Notes: generated from the letters alone by a model not told the origin. 64,000 nucleotides of DNA from Blumeriella jaapii (GCA_009599575.1 VWND01000076.1:558001-622000); one strand, 5' to 3'. Positions 1 to 11,969 are shown, counted from the stretch's first letter. A program made the numbers and translations.

Positions 1-55
1 GCGATTGAAGTGTCAGATGAAATTGACCCATCGGCGGGCATCACCATCAACCTAC

Positions 56-476
56 ATCTTGTGGTAGAAGACCTTGGACTCTCCGCTCTTGGCAGAAGGA
101 ATCAAGTGCTTGTCAAGAACCTCGAGAATATCCTCACAGATCTTGGCGAGCTCAGCCTCGATCTTTTGGCGGTACTCCTTGATGAGGGTGACTTGGGTGG
201 AGTTGCCCTTGGACTCCTCCTTCTGCTCGATCGAGGTGACGATTCTCCACGAGGCACGGCGAGCGCCAATGACGTTCTTGTAGGCGACGGACAGAAGATT
301 GCGCTCCTCGACGGACAGCTCTTGATCCTCGGAGGCAACGGCCTTCATGTTCTCAACCATCTCTGTATGTCCTTCAGTATGGGGCCCAGGGCGGCGGCGC
401 TCGGTCAATGCTCACCTTCGTAACGCTCAGCCTGCTCAGCAAGCTTGGCGAGATAAACGGAATCTTCGTAACCCAT
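56..476 (-). CDS. 14-3-3 protein, N-terminal part (cut by window edge)
   Basis: 14-3-3 proteins are dimeric cytosolic adaptors that bind phosphoserine/phosphothreonine motifs in kinases, phosphatases and transcription factors. Exon 1 runs 476-416 from ATG and begins [20 protein letters not shown]. An intron (415-363, GTGAGC...ACAG) follows, and exon 2 runs 362-56. Exon 2 carries the family signatures [27 protein letters not shown] and SKVFYHKM, including the lysine and arginines of the phosphopeptide groove. At 55 a GTAGGT donor interrupts an ATG codon, where the family normally continues with K-G-D-Y, so the remaining helices lie beyond position 1. It is transcribed leftwards and is divergent from the ATPase inhibitor gene across ~1.7 kb. 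Identity is very secure. Which paralogue it is cannot be told. Confidence 0.95.
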
Positions 477-2180
477 GGTTGCGGTTGCGCGGGATCTGTG
501 TAGCGGTTGTGGTTAGCCAGGTGTGGTTGAGCAAGTGGGAGGGTTGACGCGAGGAAATGGCGATGTGGTGTCAAGGAGGGAGATTGATTGTTGGTGCAGG
601 GTGAATGTGCGCGGTCGGGTGATAGCGCCATTGGGACTTCCCAAGCGCCGAATAAGGCGCCCAACTCCCCCCCAAAACCATGTCGTGCCATTGAAATGGA
701 TGTAGTATGTCCATTGGTACGCTGGGAAACCTGGCAGATTGATGGCGGGATTCGGAGTCTACCCCTCAATCAAGGAGAGGGGTGGGCGCAGAGACCGGTC
801 GGTAGGATCGTTGGAGCGTGGCTGGAGACTGCGTGGCGATGGGCCAAGGGCAGATCAACTGAACATTCGCACGTCGCTGAGTGCTGGTTGCCAGCCGTGG
901 GTGCCATTCCAGCCGCAATCGAGTCGATGCGGCGGCGGCGGCGGCGGGGGTGACGCAGAGAAGGGAATTACGCAATCAGCAGCCAGAGACCGACTTACCA
1001 GGCTTGAGAAGGGTATGTGTGAAGTGTTCGGGGGGATCGGGAATGCGGTTGACAAGAGTCGAGGAGTTCGAGGTACGCGACGTGTGGGAGAGAAGTAGAT
1101 TGTGGGTGTTTGTGGGGGGTCGAGGTCGAAATGGGGGAGGGGGAGGGAGAGCGAGAGGGAGAAAGAGGTTGAGATGAGGTGGAAGCGGGAAGCACTGAAG
1201 TCGCCCTTTCGAACTAGCGCCCTTTTTAGAGTCGAGGAAAGAAGCGATGCGTTGCGCTTCCAAAACAATCGACAGCCAGACAAGCAATCTACTATGTGTG
1301 CTGCACCAGACGGCCACCTGCGCCAGATGAAGGGATATCGAGCCCTTTCCGATCTCTTACGTGGTTCTTGACAGTGTCCTCTTTTGCTGCCCACCATACG
1401 CTGGCTGACGTCTTTTTCCAGGAGGGAATCCACCCCGGGTGCAAAAAGAGGTTACAGTACTGTACAGTACCGCCTGGATAGTCTACCTGTCCGTCCCTCG
1501 ATCTGTCAAAAGACTGTCAGACCGTTGCTATCTCCGTGCTTCTCAAGCTTTTCATGCGTCTCATGGTCCACGTTTCATGCCCACTCCTACGGGGCTAGGA
1601 AATTCCGAGGCAGAATCCTACTCTGTAACACCGGCCAGATCGCCTCCTTCAAGCGGGATTTCACGCCATCCAAGTGTCTTCCTTGGACGGTCTCTCTGAA
1701 GCAGTAGAGCTGATGCCCTTCTCCTTTGCTCCCCTTTGCTCCCCTTTGCTGGCCCATCCTCATCCTGCATGACTAAGTGGTGAAATTTGTGGCAGTGTGA
1801 CTGTAGCTGGGCCGGAATCAATGCACACTCGCAGTTGCACATATCGCAGTTACACCTATAAGGGTAACAAGGCATTATTGGCTTCATATATCGGAAGAGC
1901 CTCAGAGCCTCATCAGTGAAACTCGGTATTTCAATATGCAGTACAGTCGGTACAGTACAGTTTGTCTCTCTAACGTAGACCATGTCCACATCATTCCATA
2001 GAGGAAACGGTCACGTGGACCAAGACTGGTACGGGCTTACTGCGGGTCAGAGCCCGAGCAGGGAAACAAGCTCGGCTTTTGATCATACAGTATTTACCAC
2101 TAGCTACTCCTCATCAGCTTACGACTCTCCCACTTGACAATACATCTCAATCTTCCTCTACAAACAAAAACAAGACAACC
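477..2180. other. Divergent intergenic region, 14-3-3 / INH1
   Basis: No protein frame here is supported by homology or splicing. It should hold the 14-3-3 promoter and leader (the bases just left of 1200 are purine-rich on this strand, so pyrimidine-rich on the transcribed strand) and the INH1 promoter. Two short GTACAGTAC-type palindromic runs lie at about 1452-1473 and 1938-1960, and CCCCTTTGCT is repeated near 1725-1750. Confidence 0.6.
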
Positions 2181-2775
2181 ATGTACAGACAAGCTCTCAC
2201 CAAGGCCGCCCGCCCATCCCGCGCCGCCTTCTCCACCACCACCAGAGCCATGGCCGGCGGCGACACGGGAGCACCTCGATCAGGCGGCGCCGCTGCTGGG
2301 TACGTCTCTCTTCCCTCCCATTCCTCAATCCAAATCAACCCACACCAAACATAGTTGAGTAAAGTCTGCGGAGGCGGCGGGAAATCGACCTCGAAGAAGA
2401 AGAAGAACGAGGTGGAGAAGGGGAAGCTAGCGAGCTAACCTCACTGCCATCCAAACAGAGACGCCTTCACCAAGCGCGAGAAGGCCAACGAGGACTACGC
2501 CATCCGCTTGCGCGAGAAGGAGAAGCTGATGGAAATCAAGAAGAAGCTGGCCGAGCAGCACGAGCACCTGAAGAAGCTCGAGGACCACATGTGAGCTGCA
2601 ACATCCCAAGAAGACCACGCCATCTCTGCCTCCCCTCCTCTCTTTGAATGGAGGGAGAAATGGAGACAGGGCGCGGGACATGGGAATCGGGAGTGTTGAG
2701 TACGGGCTGACTTTATGTCTGTGTTGTAGTAATGAGATATCGAGCGGACGAGGTGACAGCAGCGAGCACAAGTAA
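2181..2775 (+). CDS. INH1: Mitochondrial F1F0-ATP synthase inhibitor (IATP)
   Basis: A small matrix protein that blocks ATP hydrolysis by the F1 sector when the membrane potential collapses. There are three exons: 2181-2299, 2459-2590 and 2730-2775, with GTACGT...CAG and GTGAGC...TAG introns, totalling 297 nt or 98 residues, the usual size for the family. Residues 1-30 form a presequence rich in Arg, Ala, Ser and Thr. A glycine-rich turn follows (AGGDTGAPRSGGAAAG), then the inhibitory helix FTKREKANEDYAIRLREKEK and a charged coiled coil (KKKLAEQHEHLKKLEDH). Ignoring the last intron would stop the protein at EDHM. Splicing adds INEISSGRGDSSEHK, which fits the family's habit of a short polar tail. 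The start is the first ATG after an A-rich leader. Confidence 0.9.
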
Positions 2776-3203
2776 GGTGTGCGAATGTGTTGGCGGGGGG
2801 AGGAGCCGCATGGCATAGTTGTACACGCTGGACCGGACGGCATGCGAATGGGATGGAATGGGATGCAGAGCTGAGTGGGCAGTGCGTGAAAGATGGAATT
2901 GGTGGGTTGCATACAAGTTTTCGTTGATCTACGGAACCACACGACGAGAGAACCCAACCAGACTGGAGCACATTCGTCTTTGATTGAGATCTTGCATCTC
3001 CATTTGACTTTTGCTTAGTGTACAACTGCATACGCTGCTCTTTTCTCTCTCTCGTGCAAGCCGTGTGTGAATTCTCAATTAAGTGTCTTGGGCCGAATGC
3101 CAGACACATGCTAACCTTCCTTCCTTCCCAACCTTTGAGTCTTCAAATGTCGTATCAAGTGCCAAACGCCAACCGGAACTACTATCACGCCACTGCTCGC
3201 TCC
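2776..3203. other. Convergent intergenic region, INH1 / NSP1
   Basis: About 430 bases between two convergent genes. It should hold both 3' untranslated regions. I see no gene, no repeat and no RNA structure I could defend. Confidence 0.5.
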
Positions 3204-5278
3204 CTACCGGCGCAAGGAACGGTAGAACGATTCTGCCGCATCGCTTTCCGGTCCTCTGTACCCACCACCGTTCGATCCAATGCTTTGATTGGCTTTTTGG
3301 GCTTCGGTAATCTTGGTTTGCAAGGCGGTTGCGTTCTCGTCGATCCACTGCAGTTGCGTGAGATGGCTATTCAGAACCCGAACGATGTGTGATAGCTGGA
3401 GTAAATTAGCATAGCCATGATATCTTGAAAGATGACGACACTTACAGGATCGTCGGCCTTGCTAGTCTTGGTCAGGGTAGAAGAGGCCTCGTTAATGGCA
3501 TCAATCATACTCGAGAGATTCTTGCCCATGTCCTCCAGTCTATCGGTCAACTTTTCAGCAAGCCTATATGTTCGCTCTCTCTCCTGGTCAGGACCCTGGA
3601 GAGTCTCTCCTTGTCCAACTTGGCGTTGAAACATCTCATCGACCTCTGCCTCATACCGATCGAGCCAATTGGCCAATTCGTCTTGTTGACTCTCGACATT
3701 GGCGAGTTGGCGCTCAATTTCCGTGCTCTGCTTCTCGGCTTCATAGGTCTTCAGATACAGCTTCTGAATCTTGTCGCCGTTCTCAACCATGAGTCTGTCC
3801 CAAGCTGCTACCTTCTCCGCTTGCTCCTGGAATTCCTTTTGGTACTTTGACAGGTCAGATGCCCAGCGAGTGATGATATCATCCATCGTCTTATTCTTCA
3901 GGCGGGACGCTTGAGGGGCGGGACCAGAAGTAGAGACCCCCATGGTCTGGGCAGCATTTCCTGTCGTACTGGCTGCTGGGCCGCTTGGTCCTCCACCACC
4001 ACCTGAGCCCCCATCTCCTAGACCACTACCCAGACCCGCACCGAGTCCTGAGGCTGGCGCAGCGGTTGCGGGAGTAGATGTCGCTTGAGAGCTACCAAAG
4101 AGACTCGTGGTTGTACCTGTTGTGGGCGCAGTGGTTCCTGGTGCAGAAGTAGCCGAGGAGGCAGCTGAAGGGGCTGTACCTTTCAGACCTGCAAACAACG
4201 AGGGACTCGATCCTGGCGCTGTGGTAGTTGGAGCTGTACCGCCAAACAGGTTGGATGCAGGAGCTCCAGTTGTTGAGGTAGGTTTGGTGCCAAAGAGGTT
4301 GGAAGTGGTTGTAGTGGCTGAGCCCGCACTGAACATACCGCCAGCTGGAGCTGGGGCTGATGAGGAGGGTTGCGTGCTAGGTGTACTGGCGGGAATGTTG
4401 CTTCCTGGGAAGCTGAAGGTAGATTTCGGTGCTTGGGAAGCCGTGGCTGGCGTCGCTGTTGCTCCTGTAGCAGAGCTGGCGGGGGTTGCTTGCGTATTGA
4501 ATAGATTGCTTGGACCACTAGTAGCCCCTGCTGATGGGAAGAGGGAACTTGTTGTTGCAGGCGTTGAAGATGTGGTTTCGGCTTTCGACCCTCCGAAACC
4601 ACCAAAAGAAGTCTGGCCACCTCCAAATAGTGACTTCGGAGCTTGATTGTTTGTCGGAGGCGGGCCAGCTGGGGTGGTAGAATTCGCGACATTGAACAGT
4701 GGCTTGGATGGTGTTGCTGCGCTCGCAGAAGTACCGCTGAACAAGTTCGAAGAAGCAGGCTTATTCTCAGCATTGCTGCCAAAGTTGCTGCCAAAGGAAA
4801 GTCCAGTCGAAGCTGGGTTTGTTGAAGCTTTGTCGTCCTTCGGTGGACCAAATTGAAAGCTACCTCCGCCACCGAAAGAGGGAGTGCTGGAGTTACCCGC
4901 CGCTCCTCCACCAAACAAACCACCAGATGTCCCAGCCCCCGATGCCCCTCCTAGACCTCCAAAGAGCCCTGCCCCTCCTGCGCTGCCACCTCCAGTGCCG
5001 GGAGTCGAAGTGCCAGATCCAGGATTGGTAGCAGGTGCTTGGCCAAACAATGGCGGCGTAGCTCCCGCAGTAGATGTTCCAAACATGCTTGGTCCTGATG
5101 CTGCTGTTGTGGCTCCAAATAGACCTCCAGTTGGGGCTGGCTTAGATGTAGCTGTTTGCGCTGCGCCGAAGAGAGGCGTTGAACTCGGTGTAGAGCCAAA
5201 GCTGGGGAGAGCACTTTGACCATTGCTGGCTCCACTTGCTCCGCTAAAGCTGAAGGGCGATTTCCCGTTGTTCGCCAT
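3204..5278 (-). CDS. NSP1: FG-repeat nucleoporin Nsp1 (Nup62 family)
   Basis: A central-channel nucleoporin whose disordered FG repeats form the transport barrier and whose C-terminal coiled coil docks into the Nsp1-Nup49-Nup57 and Nup82 complexes. Exon 1 is 5278-3446; an intron 3445-3396 (GTAAGT...CCAG) follows; exon 2 is 3395-3204. The total is 674 residues. Residues 1 to about 420 are Ser/Thr/Ala/Gly/Pro-rich with many FG, GLFG-like, SLFG and SFG motifs. The Nsp1_C coiled coil starts near residue 460 (KNKTMDDIITRWASDLSKYQ) and continues through exon 2 (LSHIVRVLNSHLTQLQWID, ending SFYRSLRR). If the intron is retained, translation runs 24 codons into a false tail and loses the conserved end, so splicing is needed. 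Divergent from the Laa2-like gene with 427 bp between starts. Confidence 0.93.
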
Positions 5279-5705
5279 GTTCGAATCTCGTCGGGTGTGA
5301 TCGTTGCTGAATCAAAGTTAGCTCGAGGTTGTGTGACGCGTCGGCACTGTCAAGAAACCAACAGTGAATATGGCGTGGAATCGCGGCTCCTAGAAGCTCG
5401 GCGTGCAAGATTCAGATGCGATACATTGGGAGAGTGTCTAAGCTGAAGAGTGGGTGTTCAGGTCGCTTTGTTGGAAGCGCGTTGAAAGTATTTACATTTG
5501 ACATCCAAGCCTACAACCGAATTATCTTAGCGCGCTTTGGTAAGTCGAGTTCGCCTGGCGCCCTGCGTTGCCGAGAGCTTTGTCTCCACCAAGACAACCA
5601 CAGATAAGTGGCCGATTGATCTCGATTTCTCTGGAACAACAGCGCGCAGAGCACGCTGGCAATTCTGCAGAATCATCCTTGAGCCTCTCCACCCCAATCC
5701 TAACC
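5279..5705. other. Divergent promoter region, NSP1 / Laa2-like
   Basis: A 427-bp interval between two start codons on opposite strands. It must contain both promoters. No conserved box was recognised with confidence and no repeat is present. Confidence 0.55.
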
Positions 5706-7544
5706 ATGGCAGACGATCGCGGAGAGCACTTGGAGGCACCGCCCAAACCAGCCGCCAAGGATCCAGGAGCCCACGATCTAGGTAACGTAACGATTCACAC
5801 TTGGTGTTCCCATGAATAGATACTGACTGACCGCACGCAGAATCGTCAGACGAGTCCGAAGACCACTTCTCTGATGCCCAGTCTGGCCTTGAACCCACGT
5901 CTCCCGTGGACGGCACCGCCTCGCCCATCCCCCTCACTCGGGTCGAGAAAGTCGACGACGAGGCCAGCTACGGAGAGGAGCCTGGCACCGAGGCCTACCG
6001 CTTGCGAGAGCAGGATGCCGCTCCAGATGAGATAGCCATAGTACCGGACCACAAGAGCCCCAGTATCAGTATTCCGGATAGCAAGCCAACTTCCCCAAGC
6101 TCCCCAAGCGGACCCATTCCACTTATGATAGTGGAGAAGATCGACCCGGAGAGTCCCAGCCATGGAGAGGTTCCAGGAACGCTGGCACACGAGATGCGTG
6201 CTGCAGACGCCGTGCCAGACCTCGTCATAAGGTCTGGTACGAGTGAACGCAGCCGCTCTTCCAGCGTCAGGTCTCGAGCGAACAGCACCCCTGGCGACCT
6301 ACCGATCCCCATCACGAAGGTCGAGAAGATAGACTCGACCCCTCGCCACGGCGAGGTCCCCGGGACCAAGGCCTACGAGCTACGGAGAGGGGATGCTGAG
6401 CCCGATATTGTGGAGGAGGTAGGGAAAGATGATGTTCCAGGTAAGGGCATTTCGCTAGCTTGCCCTTCAGAGCGATTGACCGGATCAGGGTCGCCAACTT
6501 CTCCTGCTGCTAGGTCCCCGATCATAAACCACGCGAGGCGCAAGTCATCTGCAGCTGGGAAGAAGGGGCTACCTGCTGCCGCCGGATATGACGAGGTGGA
6601 GGACGGGTCGGAGGGCGGTTTTGGAGACGATTTCGATGATTTTGAAGAAGGGGAGGAAGATGCAGAGTTTGGCGATTTTGATGATGGTTTCCAGGAGGCA
6701 GCACCAGCTCCGCCTCCACCACAATCTATACAAGTACCACCGTCAATTGTGAGTAGCAAATTATACAGCTTTTACACGCCCGCCGTCCCCACATGCCAGC
6801 AAGTGAGTGACCGTTTGGCTGACCCTCAATCAGCCAGTTCTGGATTTCGCAGATCTCGATTCCCCAGAGGAAGTGCAAGCCGCAACAGAGTCCTACGTGA
6901 GCGCCCTCTTCCCACCAGACTCCATCGACACCTCCGTCCTCCCACCCGTCACAGCCGAACATCCCATCTTCCTCACGCCACGAAGCGCATCTCTCTGGTC
7001 CCAGCTCGTCGCACCTCCCCCCCTGCAGCCCCCCAACTGGATCCGGTCTCGCATCCGGCGACTCTTCCTCGTCTCCCTCGGCGTGCCCGTCGACCTCGAC
7101 GAGATCCTCCCGGCCTCGAAGCAGAAGAAGCTCATCCTCCCCTCCATGAAGCTCAACCCGGCGCCAGGCTCCCCGCGCAACTCCACCGACACCCGCTCCG
7201 TCTCGCGCATCAAGCAGAGCGACGGCAACGCCTCCACGACGTCCGTGGATTCGCAGGGCAGGCCCTCTCGATCGGACTCCAAGCGGAGACGAGGTCCCCC
7301 GCCAGCGCCGCAGCTGGATCTGATCTCGGCGCGGCAGCTGTGCAGCTTCACGGACGAGGCCTTGGACGGCCTCACGGTGGAGGAGCTGAGGGCGCACGTC
7401 CGCAAGCTGGAGGATATGCAGGGCACGGCGAAGGAGATGTTGGAGTACTGGACCAAGAAGACAGACGAGAAGCTCGGTGACCGGGAGGCGTTTGAGGGCG
7501 TGATTGAGAATCTGGTGAAGCATGCTAGGAAGGTCAGGAAATAG
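5706..7544 (+). CDS. Laa2/YBL010C-like clathrin-AP-1 accessory protein with three GEVPGT repeats
   Basis: Exons are 5706-5781, 5841-6748 and 6834-7544, giving 564 residues. The N-terminal half holds three ~65-residue-spaced units, each reading Pro-Ile-Pro-(L/I)-(T/M)-x-V-E-K-(V/I)-D, then (S/R)-(Y/H)-G-E-(E/V)-P-G-T, then a stretch with DA(A/V/E)PD (about residues 54-90, 124-160 and 187-222). An acidic aromatic block follows near residues 280-310 (FDDFEEGEEDAEFGDFDDGF), resembling the short peptides that bind the gamma-ear of AP-1/GGA. The C-terminal 230 residues end in a charged helix. From memory of the families, such blocks occur in Laa2 (AP-1 accessory) and GEVPGT-type repeats in Aim21-like actin regulators. 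The assignment to either is inference. A possible extra in-frame intron lies at 6441-6488. Confidence 0.65.
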
Positions 7545-10260
7545 CGAGCTGAGGCGCGGCGCGCTGCTCGACGGCGGAAGTCGTTGATGTTAGAATACCC
7601 CCCTCCCCCCCCCAGTCAACATACCCTTGCGATCTGAGGCTACCTCGATCTCCACATCACGTCTCCATCTCATGAAAGACTGGCTAGCTTGGTCTTCATA
7701 TGCCCATCGACGTGACGAGTGAAACTACCTTCGACTAGGTACAGTACAGTACCTCCCACTCATCAACACAGCCCAATCGTCACGACGAGACAAACCTCCC
7801 GTCCCCAGCTCTAAGGAGATAACTTGTGAGATGCCAACAACGACTTCACACGCATCCGAGCAAGACCGGTGATATGCGCAGTGAGTGAGTACAACATTGT
7901 CACACTCGTCTCGCCCCACACATCCCTCCAAGACCCACGCACAAACTTCAAGACCTCACATTGCTCTTACAAATCTACACACATCACTTTCAAGTCCATT
8001 CAATCTCGACCAGTTTGGAAACTCATGTTTTTTATTAAAGCAACGATTTTGATAGCAGAAGCCCATGCGCACGCTAAATCCCGTCCCGAAGTATCTGCCA
8101 AAGGCCCAGCTGTGCAGAAAACAGCCCGAAAGAGCCCGATCCACCACAGAGCACCCCTGATGAAACTAAGAGCTTCTCGAAACCCAAATTACCGTCGTGA
8201 ACGACGAGGAAGTTGGTAATGAGATGGAAAGTAGGGCAGGCTATTTGTAGTGAAATAGCAAAGAGCATCGTCACCTCAGGTCAAATTTCGCAAGGATAGA
8301 TGCCTGTTACGTGCGAGCTAGAAAAGGACTTGTGATGAACTCCGATCCGAAAATTCCGGCGAAGGAGTCAAGTCAAGTGAAAGTAAGCAGACGGGTCCGT
8401 AAAGACCGCCAGCGAGAAATCGAAGCTGGACATGAGCCCAGTCTACGAAGACTCAAAGAAGGTAGATGCTCGAAAAATTGGCTGAAAAAGAAACCATGCA
8501 AGTAGAGAACCATTTAGACCGCCGACAAGCAGTTATGATATAGTTCTTCGAAACCATCGAGTCGTTGCAGAGAAACCATGCCGCATGTTCGAAAACGCGG
8601 ATTGGCCCATGATTGATCGTGATCATGATGTCTTGACGTCGTAATCGTGAATGTAGTGACTGAAGGAACGCAATGCCGGCTCGTACTGGTATGTTGGAAG
8701 ACGCGTCTGGTAACGCGTGCTGGACCAAGGAAGAGATGGAAGGAGAGTAGCAAGGAAAGACTTGGAGAACATGGCGTGTAGGTTCACCGTAGGCAAGGAG
8801 ACCGACTTGCAGCGCGCAAGAAAGAGTCGCGGATTTGTCCGCCGCAGAAGAACGCAAGACCATGTCGCATCGGCAGGAGAACGCACCGCGTATATGGCCA
8901 CCGCAGGAAGAGAGACCGAGATGCAAAGCAGGAGAACGCAAACGCCCGGGTATCCTATCCTCTTCATGTTCGCGCAATGGGGTATCCGCAGAGAAGTACG
9001 CTTTACCATGCCAAGGAGTTGCATCAAATGCGCTCGCTCATGATGACAGAAGATGTGGTTGAAGTAGGAAGACCAGAACGCCGGATGTGAGACATTGAGA
9101 GACCGGGAAGAAGACCGAAGAGACAGAACCAGAAGAAGTGTTGAGACCAGCTGACAGCCGATGGGAAGTCGCGATTCGAAGATGAATTGGAGAACAACAT
9201 CTTGGATATCGTTGAATGTTGACAACCCCATCTGCTCAGCAGAGATGCCGAATGAGTGCCGAAGATCGAAAGCTATGACGTCTTGAATCTCGACCGTGGA
9301 AGACAGGCCTAATCCAATCATGTTAGCATAATCATAAAGTTGTGTGGTAGGAGAAAAGAAAGATTGGTTTGTCTTTGGGATCTCGGATGGGTGAGATCTG
9401 CGCTTTCCACTACCGACTTTGAAAAGACACTGAGTGATAAGTAGGAGAAAAATAGAAGTGGGTAAAAGCATCATAGCTATGAGACGTGACAGTAAAGACG
9501 CCTGATGTGCAGGATCTAATCTTGATCTCAAAGCCGCCCCACTGGGTAAAACTTTCGGTGGAAAAAGTGATAATGTTTGGGGGGTTTGGAGATGGATGAC
9601 AAGTAACTAACACGGGAGGTAATGGATCGGACAGCTGATTCCACAAGGCGTAGCTTGAATGCAACTGGGAGGGCGGCGGTAAGTAGTACTGGAAGGGAGG
9701 AGGTGTATACCCAACAGGGCCACTGGTGATGATAAACATTGGATTTGTAAAACTGAGGATACATTGCTGGTTGAGCTCGCACAGACAGCAAGGCTCCCAA
9801 ATTGTTCTGAGTGTGAGAAAGAGATTCTAAACTTTTTGAGGATTTGGAACAAGAACGTTGACAAATGAAATGTGATAGGTGCTCGACGAGACAGTAAAGC
9901 TCGGTCGGTCGATAGATTGACCACCTTAACAACGCAACCATTCTTCAAGGGGCAAAAAGAAAAGACGAAGTAGACTGAAAGGCTAAGAGGATACATGTGT
10001 GGGAGAAAAAGCAGCGCATGTTGGACCCTTCGTGGACTCGTGAAAAGAAGACATCTAATGCACTTTTTGTACATGGGCATCATGGAAATGCAGATCCCCA
10101 CCCATCCGATACTTTTCAAGTAACGCTAAGAGGAGAAACAGCCATCCAGGCATGGTTAGAGAAGAGGTAAAGCTGGAAGCAAACTGACTGGAAGATTAAA
10201 GATTTGGTGCAGAAAGACGCCATTCGCTATACTCCGGATCCCATATGGCAAACTCGACGC
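7545..10260. other. 2.7 kb without a recognised gene
   Basis: It lies between the 3' end of the Laa2-like gene and the 3' end of the RNA-binding protein gene, so both 3' UTRs are here. A short GTACAGTACAGTACC run sits at 7739-7753. On the minus strand an open frame of about 280 codons runs from ATG 9474 to 8623, with a hydrophobic start, but I recognise no domain and no splice pattern that extends it. I treat it as unproven. Confidence 0.4.
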
Positions 10261-11969
10261 TTACTGTGGAATGGTTAGACGCGGTTGCTTTTTGCAAATG
10301 AAGATTCACTTACCTGCAGAGGTTGAAATTGTCCGTATGGGTGAGCGGGAGGCATGCCCATGGACGAGTACTGGGGTGGAGGAGGAGCAGGGCGGTAAGG
10401 TGTGCCAGCTGGGCCAGAATTGTTCTGCGAGCGACCCCAAGAAAGTCGGACACGGGAGTTACCAATGGGATATCCTTGCATCTGGTTGATAGCCATCTCA
10501 GCAGCATGGCGCTGCACGAACTGAACGAAACCGCAACCCTTTCCAGGAGGAATCTTGACATAGGTGATCTCGCCAAAGCCCTGGAAGAACGAACGGAGCT
10601 CATCCTCGGTGACGTAGCCAGATAGACCTCCGACGAAGACAGTGGTGTTGTTTGGGTCGGTGAATTGGTTCATCGGTTGTTGTTGACCGTATCCGCCGCC
10701 ATACTGCATTGGAGGAGGGGCGCCCATGCTGTACATACCGGGAGCAGCGGGCATGCCCGGGCCCATGCCAGGTCCACCTTGTTGCATTGGCATACCCGCG
10801 GGTCCACCACCACCTGACTTGTTCTTTGGAGTAGCAGTTGAGATTCTCATGGGTCGGTTACCACAGTACACGCCTTGCATCTCGGTCAGAGCGCGTTGTT
10901 GATCACCCTCATCAGCGAAACGAACAAAGCCGTAGCCGCGCGACATTCCGGAGATGGGATCAGTCATGATCTTGGCAGACTTGCATGATGGAAAGCGAGC
11001 CTGGAAAAGAGAGACCAAGACGTATTCATTGACCTCTGGGCCAAGATCACCAACGAAAATGGAGAACTCCGGACCGCGGTCGTCACTACGGAAGGTCAGC
11101 TTGTCTTCCAAATTCGTGAAAAGAATTGAGGGGTATGATCTGGGATTCTGACCGTCTATCCGCAAGGCCACCGCCGGAAGCCCAGTTGAGCTTAAATGGG
11201 CGCGAGGTGTTGGGAATCATGGAACCGTTAAGTGAGAGAGCCTTGGCTGCAGCAGCAGGAGACGAAAAATCGATGAAGCAATAGCCTGCGTTGCTGCGGA
11301 GCGGGTTAGTGCCGAAGTTAAACGCCGAAGAATTGACTTACCCAGAAAACTTGTCACGGATCATCTTGACGTTGACTTGCTCGCCCATACCGAACCAGAC
11401 CGAGCGGACAAAGTTCTCGTCGATCCATGGCTCAAGCTCACCCATCCTGTGGGATAGTCAGCAAGTAGTTTCGCCCAGCATCGATATTGTGAGCCTGTAG
11501 ATCCTTGAAAAATATGCAAAAGAGTGAGGAAGGAGGGGCAACACGATGTATATCTTTTCTTCCTTGCACGGCCAAAGCTTCTGGCAGTGGAAGTGCGGGG
11601 CTGAAGAGTGAGTAGAGAACATGATCTGGTTGCTCTATCTCGCACATGCGCGAACCTGCACAGGTGCCTTGGGTAAAATAGATGGGATTGTAACATCGGA
11701 GAGTTGATGGTTATGAGGAAGATGCTCGACATGACATACCAGAGAGTTGTCTTGGCGTCGCCGCTGACGCTGCCACCGGAGCCGTCAGGGTTGCCACCTT
11801 GCTGCGCGAACGGAGCCGGAGAGCCGCCATCTTGGCCGCCTTGCTGTTGTGGAGGAGCCATTCCCTGTGGGGCAGGGGGGCCTTGCTGCTGTTGCAGAAC
11901 GGCGCCGTTACCGTTGTTCTCCTGCTGGAACTGGGGTTGTTGCTGGTTTGGGTCGTACTGGAAGGCCAT
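10261..11969 (-). CDS. Three-RRM RNA-binding protein (Csx1/Nam8/TIA-1 type)
   Basis: A probable mRNA-binding post-transcriptional regulator. Exons are 11969-11740, 11446-11342, 11293-11153, 11085-10314 and a final exon at 10263-10261 that contributes only TAA; the total is 416 residues. The first 70 residues are Gln/Gly/Pro-rich. RRM1 (about 73-150) has TTLWMGELEPWIDENFV and YCFIDFSS. RRM2 (about 163-245) has FSIFVGDLGPEV and GYGFVRFAD. A Gly/Met/Pro linker follows. RRM3 (about 305-380) has TTVFVGGLSGYVTEDELRSF and GCGFVQFV. The order (two RRMs, linker, RRM3, Pro/Tyr-rich tail ending QFQPLQ) matches the Nam8/Csx1 group. Intron 1 is long for this genome (293 nt). If the last intron were retained, 12 extra residues would follow. 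Confidence 0.88.

Noticed and set aside
4107..4646. Open frame antisense to the FG region of NSP1
   Set aside because: Shadow of a repetitive Ser/Thr/Gly/Pro coding region; Val/Pro/Ala-rich with no domain.
11438..11647. 69-codon frame on the minus strand
   Set aside because: Lies wholly inside intron 1 of the RNA-binding protein gene.
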